64,000 nucleotides of DNA from Cryptomeria japonica (GCF_030272615.1 NC_081405.1:606367677-606431676); one strand, 5' to 3'; positions 11,868-23,525 are shown, numbered from the stretch's first letter. Notes: generated from the sequence alone by a model not told the origin. Translations and numbers: made by a program.

Positions 11868-12877
11868 TGATAAACTTATAAGGCACTAAGAGGGGGGGTG
11901 AATCAGTCCAAGCAAAAACAACAACACAAATCTGATCACCACTTTAAATAACTTAAATATTAATAACCATAAAATAAATATCACCACATAAGCTAACACC
12001 CAATATATCATGCACCTCATAACAGAAATATTTATATGTGGAAACCCAAATGGGGAAAACCATGGTGGGAGTTAATACCCACAAGATTCACTATCTGCAG
12101 AAAAGAAATCTTTGACCAATTAAGGTTTTACAAATATGCCTAGTTAGGAGTAGACCCTATTAGGAGTCACCCGGTGAAGGGATTTCAATCTCAGATGGTT
12201 CTTTCAATAGTCCATTCTTATCACACATTACCCTATATTTATCAAATATAGCAAAAATTCAAAGATCTTCCAACTTACAATGAATGAATGACCTAACATC
12301 CTCTACATGCAAAACTCCATATGGTACACCGGATAGGGCTCCAGAGGGATCGGTTTCAATGGATTTAAAAGGGTGCCTCTTAAACTCTGGATGAGGCTTG
12401 ACTGCAACATCTACCAAATGTGGTGTATCCATCTTCAGAGATTCAGAATTAGAAACAAATAACAAGATTTGTCAGACAAATACCTTTCAACACTTCCACA
12501 AGTAGGGTTTCAACACTGAGAATGCACTTTCACTTATTACCGATCATAGATCACTCCAAATCTTCTATTAATCTGATCAAATGTTGCTCACATAATCTCT
12601 TCTCTTCTCTTTTTTCTCTACGAGTGCTCTCAAAAATGCAAAGTGAGAAATGATATTCAAAAAGTCCTTTTATTTGCTCATTACCTATCGCATTAAATGT
12701 TATACCGGGTTGTATAAAAAATTAAACCCTAAAACACCATTCAATATACTACCAGTTCCAAAAATGTATCAATCTTATCGGTTACAACTCAAAATCACTA
12801 TATAATATCAGAATGCATCAAAATATGTAGATTTGACTCACCACACATCATCTAGAGGCTTCTGAAAGGATCTAACA
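11868..12877 (-). repeat. 3' LTR (chimeric) of the gag-only element
   Basis: On the minus strand it starts TGTTAGATCC after the purine tract and ends TTTATCA at 11868. The final 330 bp repeat the end of the 5' LTR at 14231-14560, including the C-rich run TTCACCCCCCCTCT. The first 680 bp have no counterpart in the 5' LTR. They contain a leader-like segment and the start of an accessory ORF (12432-12259). Confidence 0.6.
12259..12432 (-). pseudogene. N-terminal fragment of an accessory ORF, same family as the ORF at 29735
   Basis: The 57 or so residues from MDTPHLVDVAV to RSFIHCKLEDL align with the start of the accessory protein at 29735. GVPYGVLHVEDVRSFIHC here matches EGVMYIEDVRAYIHC there, with similar spacing from the start Met. 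It stops at a TGA at 12259, and 60 bp further the sequence joins the shared end of the LTR, so the rest of the gene was deleted. I choose the internal Met at 12432 because it matches the other copy. Function is unknown. Confidence 0.6.
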
Positions 12878-12880
12878 ATA

Positions 12881-12893
12881 ATCTCCCCCTAAG
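12881..12893 (-). other. Polypurine tract of the gag-only element
   Basis: The minus strand reads CTTAGGGGGAGAT, 3 bp before TGTTAGATCC, the proposed LTR start. It lies 13 bp after the gag stop. Similar GGGGGAGA tracts precede the 3' LTRs at 20321 and 44304. Confidence 0.7.
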
Positions 12894-12905
12894 CCTTTTA
12901 ACAAC

Positions 12906-14168
12906 TTAGTTTGTTGGTGATGAGTTCTCCACACTAGGTGAAGAATTAGGATATTTGGATGATTTCTCATCACTCTTCTTTCTCCAAATCTTGTTCATCT
13001 CTGCTCTGGTCTCTTACATATCAACTTTCTTCTTCCCTTTCTGACTAGTAGATTTATTTGCCAATTGACTCATTTTAGCTTTGCAAAACTTAGCAAGGTG
13101 TCCAGTTGGTGACAATGAAAACATGTCATACCAGATGCTCTCTAGGGTCCTACATTGCCTCTACCAGTCCTTCTTCTGCAATTCATAGAAACATGTCCAA
13201 AATTATGATAGATTGTGCAAATCACATTCATTCTCTTTTCCATCTCATAGGGGATAGACCAGTTAACATAGGGTCTCTGCCGATTTGTATTTCTCTAGTC
13301 ATTAGAAGTTCTTTGCCAATCACTACCAGATCTCTGATTCATGTGAGGTGTCGGATTTTTTGCTTCATACCTACATTCAACTAGTCTTTGCCAATACATA
13401 TTGCAATTGTAACAATTCCATTAAAGGTTCTAGGCACATATCCTTGATATGCATTATGTTTATAACCATTAACGATATTAGATCTGCAAACATTAGCAGT
13501 ATTTCTTGTCTTATGACAATTGAAACATACAGGTTTATAGGATTTCTTACCGGTGGTTTTATGGATCTTAGGTGTAGATTTACCTTCTTCCATGTTGTCC
13601 TTAGTATCAGAAGACTCACCTTTCTTAAATGCAGTATAACCCAAGCGTTGTGTTTCACCTTTCATCTTCTATGATTGAATCTTCTCATCAAGCATAGTAG
13701 AACTTTTGTTAAAATTTTCAAGTGTTTAATTAGCATATAAATTTCCTTTGTAAGATCTTCATTCTTTTTCATCAGAATTTCTCTTAGAGACATTGCCATG
13801 TCTAAATCAGCCTTTATTTCTTCTTTTTCTTCTTGTTCCTCATGAAGATGAGCATACAGAGTTCCAACCTCCCGGTTCAGCTTAAATATCTCATGTTATT
13901 TTTGTCTAATCTTTTCTTCTATTGTCCTCCTTGCTTCCAACTCTCTCCTCAAATTTGCCTTCTCATCATTCTGTTTTTCAACTTCATTAACCAATGCATC
14001 CATGTTTTCTTCCTCAGATGAGCTACTTTCACTAAGTTCATACAATTGTTTAGCTAGCTCTCTCCTCTTTGCCAATCAAGCTTTGTACTTAACCTTCAAT
14101 TCACCTAGGGCTTCTACAGATTTTGCAAGCCGGTTGGGCAGATCTCTATAACTCATTCCTTCCCCCAT
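12906..14168 (-). pseudogene. Gag with coiled coil and zinc knuckles
   Basis: The start at 14168 (MGEGMSYRDLPNRL) is 48 bp after the PBS. The first 150 or so residues are rich in Glu, Lys and Leu with heptad-like spacing (coiled coil) and are broken by stops. The second half holds Cys/His knuckles: CFNCHKTRNTANVC (His position changed), CTIYHNFGHVSMNC (second Cys changed) and, after a frameshift, CFHCHQLGHLAKFC. The tail is lysine-rich and ends SSPTN-stop at 12906. The layout resembles the gag at 28223, so the two elements are related. It would coat element RNA. Confidence 0.65.
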
Positions 14169-14215
14169 GTATGCCTTAGGGATCTTTCCCAAGCAGTTAA
14201 GCCATAAGGGAATTA

Positions 14216-14228
14216 GGCTCTAATACCA
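14216..14228 (-). other. Primer-binding site (initiator-Met tRNA type)
   Basis: The minus strand reads TGGTATTAGAGCC, one base from the TGGTATCAGAGCC that pairs with the 3' end of initiator tRNA-Met. It is 2 bp inside the LTR end at 14231. Confidence 0.85.
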
Positions 14229-15125
14229 ATTGATAAACTTATAAGGCACTGAGAGGGGGGGTGAATAATTCCAAGCAAAAACAACAACACAAATCTGATC
14301 ACCACTTTAAATAACTTAAATCTTAATAAACATAAAAGAAATATCACCACATAAGCTAACACCCAATATATCATGCACCTCATAACACAAATATTTATAT
14401 GTGGAAACCTCAATGGGAAAAACCATGGTGGGAGTTAATACCCACAAGATTCACTATCTATAGAATAGAAATCTTTGACCAGTTAAGGTCTTCCAAATAT
14501 ACCCAGTAAGGAGTAGACCCTGTTAGGAGTCATCTGGTGAAGGGATTTCAATCTCAACCCTATTAGAAGCTTTGCCTTGTTAGGAGAAACCTCGCAAGAG
14601 GATTTAGACTCAAATTAATGAGCTACCCTGTTAGGGTATTTACAATTTTAGGAATGTCAAGACCTACCTGGTTAAGGGGTTTTACTACTGCAATTGTTAG
14701 TAAACAACAGTTATGTGATCTACATGTAGCACCTCTATGTCTGATAAGATCCACTTCAGTTCCACTCAACAACACATCAATACAGAGATTCTCAATTTAC
14801 CGCACAATCAAACTGAATATTCGCTCATGATCTCATACTACATCTCAAAGCTCGTCACTCTTTTTATAAACATCAACTTAGTTGGCTAATAACCTTGGAA
14901 CAATTTCCTAGGTTTCATGAGTCTAGGCAATCTTACACGTCATGCTCTACTTATGTCGACTACCAACATAACAAGCCAAAAAAAAACATAATCATTACTA
15001 TTTTAACCGATTTAAGTCATTTTACTCTATCGGTTGACTGTCCTTCAAGATTGACTGCTCTGTTTATCAAAACTTGCTCATCCTGATGAATCTGCCAATG
15101 CGGTGTTAAATGTACCTGCAAGTAC

Positions 15126-16566
15126 TGTTGGTATTTTTAGATTGTTGGCATTTTGCATATAGATTGCATTAATGATATGTTGTCATTGATGTCAATTGAA
15201 TAGGTGAATGATATTCATAATATTGTTGATGTTACTATTGATATTTCTTTTGTCTTGTAACAGGTATGATAAACTTTGTGGAAGATGATGTAAACAAGTA
15301 TATGGTAGTTTGTAAGTTGAACTGATGTATAAGGTTAAACATTTCTATGTTATGTAAACCAGTAAACCCTTTCAGTTTTTCTGTGATAAACCCTAACCGA
15401 TCAAGTTTGTTGGTTTATGTTGAGTGGTAATGATGGAGACACGTGTGATCATTGTATGAGGATAAGTTCAGATTGATTTGGCACATTTGCTATCTTGGAA
15501 AGGAGAAAAGTGGATTACATCAAATGCATAGTACATGATGAGTTGCAAGTCCAATGAAATGGTGATCATGGAATGGTTGGAATTTTCTTGATTAATGTGA
15601 AGAGATTGTTATGATTTCTAATGGTCAAGATTGTACTGACTTGTTTGTAATCTTGATGATGAGAATTAGGTTTTTGTTGTGTTACGGACCTAGCTGATTT
15701 GTATTTAAGGTCGATGAAGTTGTTTGTAAAAAGTGTTGCAAAGTTGGCAGAAATTAGTTGAGTGCATGGTTGCCAAACCGGTGGATGGATCTACAGTTTG
15801 TGTAAAGGCAAATTGAAGCTTAAGAAGGATCTGATCAAGCAGATGTAGTGCTATTCAGAAAGATCACGAAAACCTTTTGTTTTCTAACAATTACAGCATA
15901 AATCAAAATCCCCTAACCGGGTAAGCTCTAACAAGCTTGGTTACTTATTAAATCCTCTAACAAAATGGTCCATTAGTTTGGATTCTCAAATCCTCCAGCG
16001 AGGTTACTCCTAACAGGGTATTGTGCTTTTCATCAAGGCATATTTGTAAATCTCTTAACCGAGTGATTCCTAACCGGAATTAGTTCTTAACAGAACTTAT
16101 TGTAAATATTTAACAGGCTTGGCTCCTAACATGGTGAACTTTAGAAGAGTTCAGATAGATATCCTTGTGAGTCTCATCTCACCACGATTTTTACCTATTT
16201 GGGTTTTCCACATATAAATATTTTTGTCTAGTGGTGAATGCTTTTGTGGTTATGATCTTATTTGTTGATTTGATTAACTACTTAACTATTCTGATAAGGC
16301 ATGATAACTGGAAGCATGAGAGATGAATATGTTGATATTTGATTAAGCATTGTTGATGTTTACAATATTTAAGTTGTTTACTATTAAGTTGGTATAACAG
16401 TCAAATCGGTTGATGATTGATTGATGTTGGTAATCTTTGAGACATTATCTTGACAGAGTTATTTGTTGATAAGTTTATTTGGGAGTTTACTATCAGTTTC
16501 GAGTATACTCCTTCACCCCCCCCTCTCAGTATTCTACTAGATCCGTATTCTTTCATCATATCATCA
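15126..16566 (+). repeat. 5' LTR of the copia element
   Basis: It begins TGTTGGTATTTTTAG and ends CATATCATCA, 2 bp before the PBS. It is repeated at 20321-21771. Near its 3' end is the run TTCACCCCCCCCTCTCAG, also seen in the LTRs at 11868, 14231 and 27270. Confidence 0.92.
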
Positions 16567-16568
16567 AT

Positions 16569-16579
16569 TGGTATCAGAG
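16569..16579 (+). other. Primer-binding site of the copia element
   Basis: TGGTATCAGAG, complementary to the 3' end of initiator tRNA-Met, lies 2 bp after the LTR. Confidence 0.9.
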
Positions 16580-16636
16580 TATCTCAATTATTCTTAGATC
16601 TCTAAGCCTAACAGCTTGAGGAAAAGATCCTATAGA

Positions 16637-17520
16637 TCATGATGAAGAAAGAAGGTCCTAAGTTCAACAAAGATATAAGTTCAACAAAGATAACTATAGG
16701 ATATGGTGCGATAGAATGAATATTTACTTTAAGAGTCTAGGAGGTCAGTATTGAGAGCATGTAGAAACTCTATATGTTGAACCGACTGGTACTCTGAGTA
16801 ATGATTAGCATAAAGAACAACAAGAGAATCATCAAGAATTAGAGGCTATTATCAGTGCCTTGTCTGATGCTGAATATGTAGATGTTTATGGTCTTGAAAC
16901 TGCATATGAAGTGTGGAAAAAACTTGAAGAGATTTATAGCGGTGATGAACATGTAAATATTGCTAAAAAAGAGAGTTTAATAGGAAATTTTGATGACATG
17001 AGAATGTCTGAAGGCAAAAATATCCAACAGTATGGTCAAAGGATTAAAGAGATAGTTGGTGAAATAAAAAGTGCAGGAGAGAAAGTGAAAGATATCATAG
17101 TTGTCAGTAAAGTACTAAGAACCCTAATATCGGTCTATGATATTCGAGTTCCAGCTATTCAGGAGCTGAAATCCATTAACAAGACTAAGGTAACTCTTGA
17201 CTCTATTATTGGCGAACTTACTGCTTTTGAGCTAAATAGATATGATGGTAGTGTACAAAAATCAGAATCTACATTCAGAGCTTATGTCTCTAACCCATCT
17301 GTGAGAAGAAGTAAAGATACTGGCCATAGCTATGAATCTAGATCCAGCAGAGATGTTGATGATGAAGACAATTTAGTGGAGCTTGAAGCATTGTTGGCAA
17401 AACGACTGCCTAGAGGCAATGGTAAATATAGAGGTAGGCTATAGTTGAAATGTTTTGCTTGCAATAAGATTGGTCATATAGTAGCTAATTTCCCTAATAG
17501 TGAAAATAAATACAAGAGAG
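16637..17520 (+). pseudogene. Copia gag with zinc knuckle
   Basis: The first part (16637-16859) is recognisable only across frame changes and stops (FNKDNYRIWCDRMNIYFKSL). From 16860 a clear frame carries the copia gag core (AYEVWKKLEEIYSG, then QQYGQRIKEIV). The knuckle CFACNKIGHIVANF at 17448 lacks its last Cys. A stop at 17442 separates the core from the knuckle in the same phase. It would form the particle shell. The truncated knuckle and the stops make it non-functional. Confidence 0.8.
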
Positions 17521-17875
17521 AGAAATTTAAGAAGTATAAGGGAAAAGGTGAGAGAGATTGTCTTGTAGCTATTGATAGTGGTATTATTGATGATGATGCT
17601 AGTGAAGATATTGTCTTTGTGGCTATTAAGGAAGAAACATCTGATCAAAAGGCTCTAGTATCCAAGATCGATAACTCTGATGATTGGATCATTGACTGGT
17701 GATCGGGGCAAATTTCTTTCCTTGAAGGAATTTGATGGCGGTGTTGTCAGATTTGGCAATGACTCACCCTGTATAGTTAAACGTGAGGGAGTTATTTCTT
17801 TTAATGGGAAGAGAAGTGTTGACGATGTCTATTGGGTTGAAGGTCTTAAGAATAATCTTCTAAGTGTAGCATAGC
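17521..17875 (+). pseudogene. Copia protease remnant with active site deleted
   Basis: The frame ends with DDWIID at about 17695. Copia proteases continue there with the DSG active site and a His-Met-Thr-Gly stretch. Here the sequence jumps to TGDRGKF in another phase, so roughly seven residues including the catalytic Asp-Ser-Gly are gone. Downstream, KNNLLSVA and then a TAG at a usual Gln codon lead into the integrase zinc finger. Cleavage of the polyprotein would be impossible. Confidence 0.7.
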
Positions 17876-18680
17876 TAAATGACAAAGGATACCCACTGGA
17901 ATTTAGAAATGACATGTGTAAAATCTTTGAGAACAAAGGTGAATTGATTGCAACCGGTAAACAAACCAGAGGTAATCTATTTCATCTTAATCCAAAAGTT
18001 AGCAACTGTTTGATTGCAAAAATAGATGATAGTTGGCTTTGGCATAGAAGATTTTGTCACATAAATTTTGACAATATTGTTAAAGTGAGTAAGTCTAAGA
18101 CAGTAAGAGGTCTACCTCAGATAGACAAACCGGTTAATACTCTTTGTAAAGAATGTCAGTTAGGGAAGATGACTTCTTCTACCTTCAAGAGAAATTCTAC
18201 TTAGCAGAGCACTTGTTAGATTTGGTTCATACGGATCTATGTGGACCAATAAGAACTAAAAGTATTTTAGGTGATAGATATTTCATGATCTTCACTAATG
18301 ACTATTCAAGGATGATGTGGGTCACATTCTTGAAAGATAAGAATGAAGCTTTTGGTAAATTAAAGGCATTCTAGGCCTTACCAGAGAAAGAGAGTGGCAA
18401 AAAAATTAAATGCCTGAGAACAGATCAAGGCGGTGAATTCACTTCTGTAGAGTTCACTAAGTACTGTGATGATAATGGTATCAAGCGGAAGCTTTCTGCA
18501 CCAAGGACACCACAATAGAATGGTATAGAAGAAAGAAACAACCGGTCAGTGGTTGAAGAAGCTAAAACTATGTTGATACAAGGAGGTGTGGCAAAAACAT
18601 TTTGGAGAGAAGTTGTAAGTACAACAATCTACACAACTAACCGAGTTCTCATGAAAAAAGGTTTACACCTTATGAGTATT
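17876..18680 (+). pseudogene. Copia integrase (broken)
   Basis: The pre-integrase and HHCC finger read LWHRRFCHINFDNI and CKECQLGKM. The core has all three acids: LVHTDLCGPI, LRTDQGGEF and NGIEERNN. Stops occur at 18202, 18372 and 18517, and each TAG sits where Gln is expected (for example PQ-stop-NG for PQQNG). It lies before RT, as it should in copia. Confidence 0.85.
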
Positions 18681-19970
18681 GGTATGGAAGGTCACCTAAT
18701 GTTAGTTATTTCAAGATCTTTGGTAGTAAATGTTTTATCAAAAGACGTGATTACATTGGCAAGTTTGAAGCTAAGAGTGATGAAGGCATATTTCTTGGCT
18801 ATTCCACCAAGAGTAAGGCCTACAAATGTTTTAATAACTGGACACAGAGAATTGTTGAGAGTGTTGATGTTCGTGTAGATGAATGTCCTGAAGTTTCAGA
18901 AGGAACCAGTTCAGAGAAAAAGGATGAAGAGCCTTGCATTTTTCTTTTAGAACCTAAAACAATTATGGAGAAACATTTATCTCAAGTCTGAAGGAGATAA
19001 AATACTGGTTAGTGAAGTATTTGTTGATGACATTGTATTTGGAGGTAAATATGTCATGAGCAACAGCTTTGCAAATGAAATAAAGAATGAGTTTGAGATG
19101 TCATTAGTAGGGGAAATAAAAAATATCATAGGCTTGCAGATACAACAAATGAAGAATGGTATTTTCATTACTCAATCCAAGAATGTGAAAGAAGTTTTGA
19201 AGACTTTTGGCATGAGTGATTGTAAACCTGTTGGAACTCCAATGATTACAGGTTGTAAATTGTCCAATGAAGATGCATCTAAGTCTGTAGATGAGGAGTA
19301 CATGTCAATGATTGGAAAATTGCATTATGTTGTTCACAGTCGACCGGATATTGCTCATGCAGTTTGTATTGTTGCTAGATTTTAGAAAAATCCAAAGGAA
19401 GCACATCTGATAGCAACCAAGAGAATCTTTAGATATCTAAAAGGCACATTTGACTATGGGTTATGGTATCCATATGGTGGAAAATTTGATTTGAAGGCAT
19501 ACACTGATGCTGATTGGGCAGGAAATATTGATGACCGAAAAAGTACTACTAGTGGAGCATTCTTTTTAGGAGGAAGGCTAGTTTCATGGAGTAGTAACAA
19601 GCAGAGTTGTACTTCACAATCTACTACTGAAGCTGAGTATGTAGAAGCTTATATGAATTGCACACAAGCTATTTGGATGAGACACATTTTGGAAGGTTTT
19701 AAGATGAAGATGTTAGAGCCTGTCAAGATTTTTTGTGATAATATGAGTGCAATTAATATTTCTAAGGATACTATTTTGCATGCTAGGACTAAGAACATTG
19801 AATTGAAGTATCACTTTTTTAGGGATAAAGTTCAAAGTAAAGATGTTATCTTAGAGAATGTCTCTACCCAGGAGCAGCTTGTAGATATATTTACCAAACC
19901 TCTGCCTAAAACCACTTTTGAGTATCTTAGAAGTCAGTTGGGGGTTGTCCCTCTTCATGAAGTCAGTTGA
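18681..19970 (+). pseudogene. Copia RT (N-terminal half deleted) and RNase H
   Basis: After the integrase tail the sequence passes at about 18985 straight to the late RT stretch. The catalytic box reads SEVFVDDIVFGG, followed by QIQQMKNGIFITQ and RPDIAHAV. The fingers and first palm motifs, well over 100 residues, are missing. RNase H is well kept: KAYTDADWAGNIDDRKSTTS, AEYVEAY and KIFCDNMSAI, ending KPLPKTTFEYLRSQLG. One TAG at 19383 replaces the usual Gln or Met in RF-x-NP. Confidence 0.85.
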
Positions 19971-20307
19971 GTATGATGCTGATTGCATTAGTCCCTGAAC
20001 CACTTGTAGAATTTTAAATGGATTGGTGAAGGAGTGGATGTATTCCACAGGGGGAGCATCAAGTTGCAGTATGTTGATGCACAATGAGATTTTGATATTA
20101 CATATTTTACTTTTCTTTTTGGCATTGTTGTCAAAGGGGGAGAAGAATTATGTGATTGAGGAGAAGAATTATGTGTCTAATTTGGTAAACCAGTGACAGA
20201 CTGAAGACAGACAAAGCATGGTGAATACTTGGTAATGTAAACCAAGATTCCTATTCACCAATCACAATAGCAATCAGAGGCATTGATATTTGTATTGCCA
20301 TCAATGC

Positions 20308-20320
20308 CAAAGGGGGAGAT
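20308..20320 (+). other. Polypurine tract of the copia element
   Basis: CCAAAGGGGGAGA directly precedes the 3' LTR start. Confidence 0.85.
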
Positions 20321-21771
20321 TCTTGGTATTTTTAGATTGTTGGCATTTTGCATATAGATTGCATTAATGATATGTTGTCATTGATGTCAATTGAACTAGT
20401 GAATGATATTCATAATATTGCTAATGCTACTGTTGATATTGCTTTTGTCTTGTAACCGGTATGATAAACTTTGTGGAAGATGATGTAAACCGATATATGG
20501 TATCTTGTAAGTTGAACCGGTGTATAAAGTTAAACATTTCTATGTTATGTAAACTGGTAAACCCTACCAGTTGTTTTGTGTTAAACCCTAACCGATCAAG
20601 TTTGTTTGTTTATGTTGAGTGGTAATGATGGAGACATGTGTGATCATTGTATGAGGATAAGTTCAGATTGATTTGGCACATTTGTTATCTTGGAAAGGAG
20701 AAAAGTGGATTGCATCAAATGCATAGCATGTGATTAGTTACAAGTCCGATGAAGCGGTGATCATGGACCGGTTGGAATTTTCTTGATTAATGTGAAGAGA
20801 TTGTTATGATTTCTAACTATCAAGATTGTATCAACTTGTTTGTAATCTCGATGATGAGAATTAGGTTTGTGTTGTGTTACCAACCTAGTTGATTTGTATT
20901 TAAGGTCGATGAAGTTGTTTGTAAAAAGTGTTGGCAAAGTTGGCAGAAATTAGTTGAGTGTGTGGTTACCAAATCGATGGATGGATCTGCAATTTGTGTA
21001 AAGGCAGATTGAAGCTTAAGAAGGATCTGATCAAGTAGATGTAGTGCTATTCAGACAGATCAAGAAAACTTGGTGTTTTCTAACAATTACAAAAAAAATA
21101 AAAAATCCCCTAATTGGGTAAGTTCTAACAAGCTTGGTTACTTATTAAATCCTCTAATAAGGTTGTCCATTAGTTTGGATTCTCAAATCCTCCATCGAGG
21201 TTACTCCTAACAGGGTATTGTGCTTTTCATCAAGGCATATTTGTAAATCCCTTAATCAGGTGATTCCTAACTAGAATTAGTTCTTAACAGGACTTATTGT
21301 AAAGCTTTAACAAGCTTGGCTCCTAACAGGGAGAACTTCAGAAGAGTTCAGATAGCTATCCTTGTGAGTCTCATCTCACCGTGGTTTTTACCTATTTGGG
21401 TTTTCCACGTATAAATATTTGTGTCTAGTGGTGAATGCTTTTGTGGTTATGATCTTATTTGTTGATTTGATTAAGTAATTATCTATTATAATAAGGCATG
21501 ATAACTAGAAGTATGAGAGATGAATATGTTGATATTTGATTAAGCAGTGTTGATGTTTACAAGATTGAATTTGTTTATTGTTAAGTTGGTGTAACAGTCA
21601 AACCAGCTGATGATTGATTGATGTTGGTAATCTTTGAGACATTATCTTGACATAGTTATTTGTTGATAAGTTTATTTTGAGATTGGGAGTTTATTATCAG
21701 TTTTTGAGTATACTGATTCACCCCCCCATCTTAGTATTCTACCAGAGCCTTATTCTTTCATCATATCGTCA
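20321..21771 (+). repeat. 3' LTR of the copia element
   Basis: It repeats 15126-16566 with scattered substitutions and small indels. Its first bases are TCTTGG instead of TGTTGG. It ends at CATATCGTCA before the AGTAC duplicate. Confidence 0.92.
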
Positions 21772-22103
21772 AGTACCTATCTCCAACATTCTTGTAGAAC
21801 CACATCACCTAACTCTTCATTGATCACTCATACCGGTTGCTATGAATACAACTTTGTTCCCATTTACCGGTTGAAGTCCTATTTGCCAGTTCACTGATAA
21901 ACTATCTCCTCTATCGGTTATGCTTTATCGATTGACCTAAAAGACTTAAATGGCTATCAAAACATATTTGCCATTAATGACAACATAAAAAAAGTCATCA
22001 ATCAATCCATTACATCAAAACATCATCATCAATCCAACAACCTTAGAGTTTGTTAAGTCACTTTTCTCTCTGATGAGATCTTTGCAATAAGATTGTCTAG
22101 TGT

Positions 22104-22424
22104 CATGGTGAAAAACTTTTATCGATATAACTTAAGTTTTCGATAAAGTTATTTTAATGCAAATTTTTTATTCTATGCTGATAAGCGATAGTCTTGGTGA
22201 GGACAATGTTTGACTCATGTTATTGGTATAACTTAAGTTTTCGGTAAAGTTGTTTTAATGTTGATTTCCGATTATATGTTGATAAATAATAGTCTTGATG
22301 GGGACCACGACTAACTCATGTTATAGATATAACTTGTATTTTTTATAAAGCTATTTTAATGCCAAATTTTTATTCTATGTTGATAAGTGATAGTCTTGGT
22401 GGGGACCACGGCTAACTCATGTTG
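22104..22424. repeat. Tandem repeat, about 101-bp unit, three copies
   Basis: The motif ATAACTTAAGTTTTCGATAA recurs from about 22125, 22227 and 22327 (the third is more diverged). Each copy is followed by GATAGTCTTGGTG-like and GACTCATGTTAT-like blocks at the same spacing. Confidence 0.75.
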
Positions 22425-23525
22425 TCATGCTAAGTTGGAAGTCAATGATTGGTCTGAATGGGAATAGTTTCCAATAGCCTTTGAGATTCAGTAGGGACCA
22501 CATATGACTTAGTTTGACCTATTGGGTTGGATGTCGATAATTGGTCCAAGTTGGAGTCTATGGAGTGCAGTTGAAATTCGGTGTAGATTACACACCATGT
22601 TTTTGACAACTGAAGAAGTTGGACAATTGAGTCATGACGAAACTAAAACAAACCATTTTTCTTGATAGAGATATAAATCATCTAAAGAAATGGTTGCAGG
22701 TGGGTAGGAAGTCGATCAATCAGTTGTAGAAGTTGGTCTATTGGTTGGTTGATGGTTCTATTGATTGTTGAATTGCAAAACGTTGTTCTTGTAATCTGTC
22801 TAGAGCTAATTCGATCTGGAATGTGTATGTTGTCTAAATTGAGACTGATTTAGAGAAATTAATATGTAGCTTTTTTGTAAATTTGATTTATTATAATACA
22901 ACTGATTATTTCTTTGGTGTGTGGGTTTTTCACCCCAAGGGTTTTCCCACATGAAAATTTGGTGTTAACTTTGGTTTTTGTGAATCTTGTTTTGTTCTTC
23001 TTTGTTATTCTGGAAATTTGCATCTTAATGACTATAATCTGACTTTAAAAGTCACCCCTTCTTTTCTTCTCTTTGAATTTAACACTGTGGAAGGTGTTTC
23101 TACGTTGTTCTTTCGTTACAATAATTCACTAAGTTAAACATTATAATTTTGTATGCTCAAATAATTCGCCCCTAAAATTATTTTTTGGTTTATATCAAAT
23201 GTTTGTTTCACCATAAAAATTATTTTATATTTTTAAAGAAAGATAAATATTCATCAACATTCTCTACTGATTTTCACCAATTTCAAGAAATTTGCCAACC
23301 AAATTTCTATTGCGTCTCTACAAAAAACAAAAAAATCGCCAATGAAATTAAATGTTGTTTCTACAAGTAAAGAAAAATTGCCAAAATTTTACACCATTTT
23401 CGAGGGGGGGTTTCTTAAAGTTTTCTTTGTAGATGATTATACATTCAATAGGTGATGCAATGCTCTTATGATAATTCTTCCATATGTTGATGTCTCTTAT
23501 TACTCACTACATCAAGGCATCTTCG

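Larger units (their letters stand above)
15126..21771 (+). mobile_element. Ty1/copia LTR retrotransposon, complete ends, defective
   Basis: It is 6646 bp long with LTRs of about 1.45 kb (15126-16566, 20321-21771), an initiator-Met PBS and a polypurine tract. The 5-bp duplication AGTAC lies at 15121-15125 and 21772-21776. Coding order gag, protease, integrase, RT, RNase H identifies copia. The protease active site and the N-terminal half of RT are deleted, and there are many stops, so it cannot move by itself. The two LTRs are still easily aligned, with scattered mostly transition differences. Confidence 0.92.
11868..22039 (-). mobile_element. Gag-only LTR element, split by a nested copia element
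   Basis: On the minus strand: 5' LTR (22039 to 14231, interrupted by 15126-21771), PBS 14228-14216, gag 14168-12906, a purine tract just after the gag stop, and a 3' LTR ending at 11868. There is no room for protease, integrase or RT between gag and the purine tract, so this copy depends on another element for its enzymes. The two LTRs match well only over their last 330 bp or so (11868-12196 and 14231-14560), so the 3' LTR is chimeric or rearranged. Confidence 0.7.
14231..22039 (-). repeat. 5' LTR of the gag-only element, split by the copia insertion
   Basis: The LTR consists of 14231-15125 plus 21777-22039 (about 1.16 kb) and starts TGTTGGATTG at 22039 on the minus strand. The copia element and one AGTAC duplicate lie between the two parts. 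The part near 14231 repeats 11868-12196. Confidence 0.75.
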
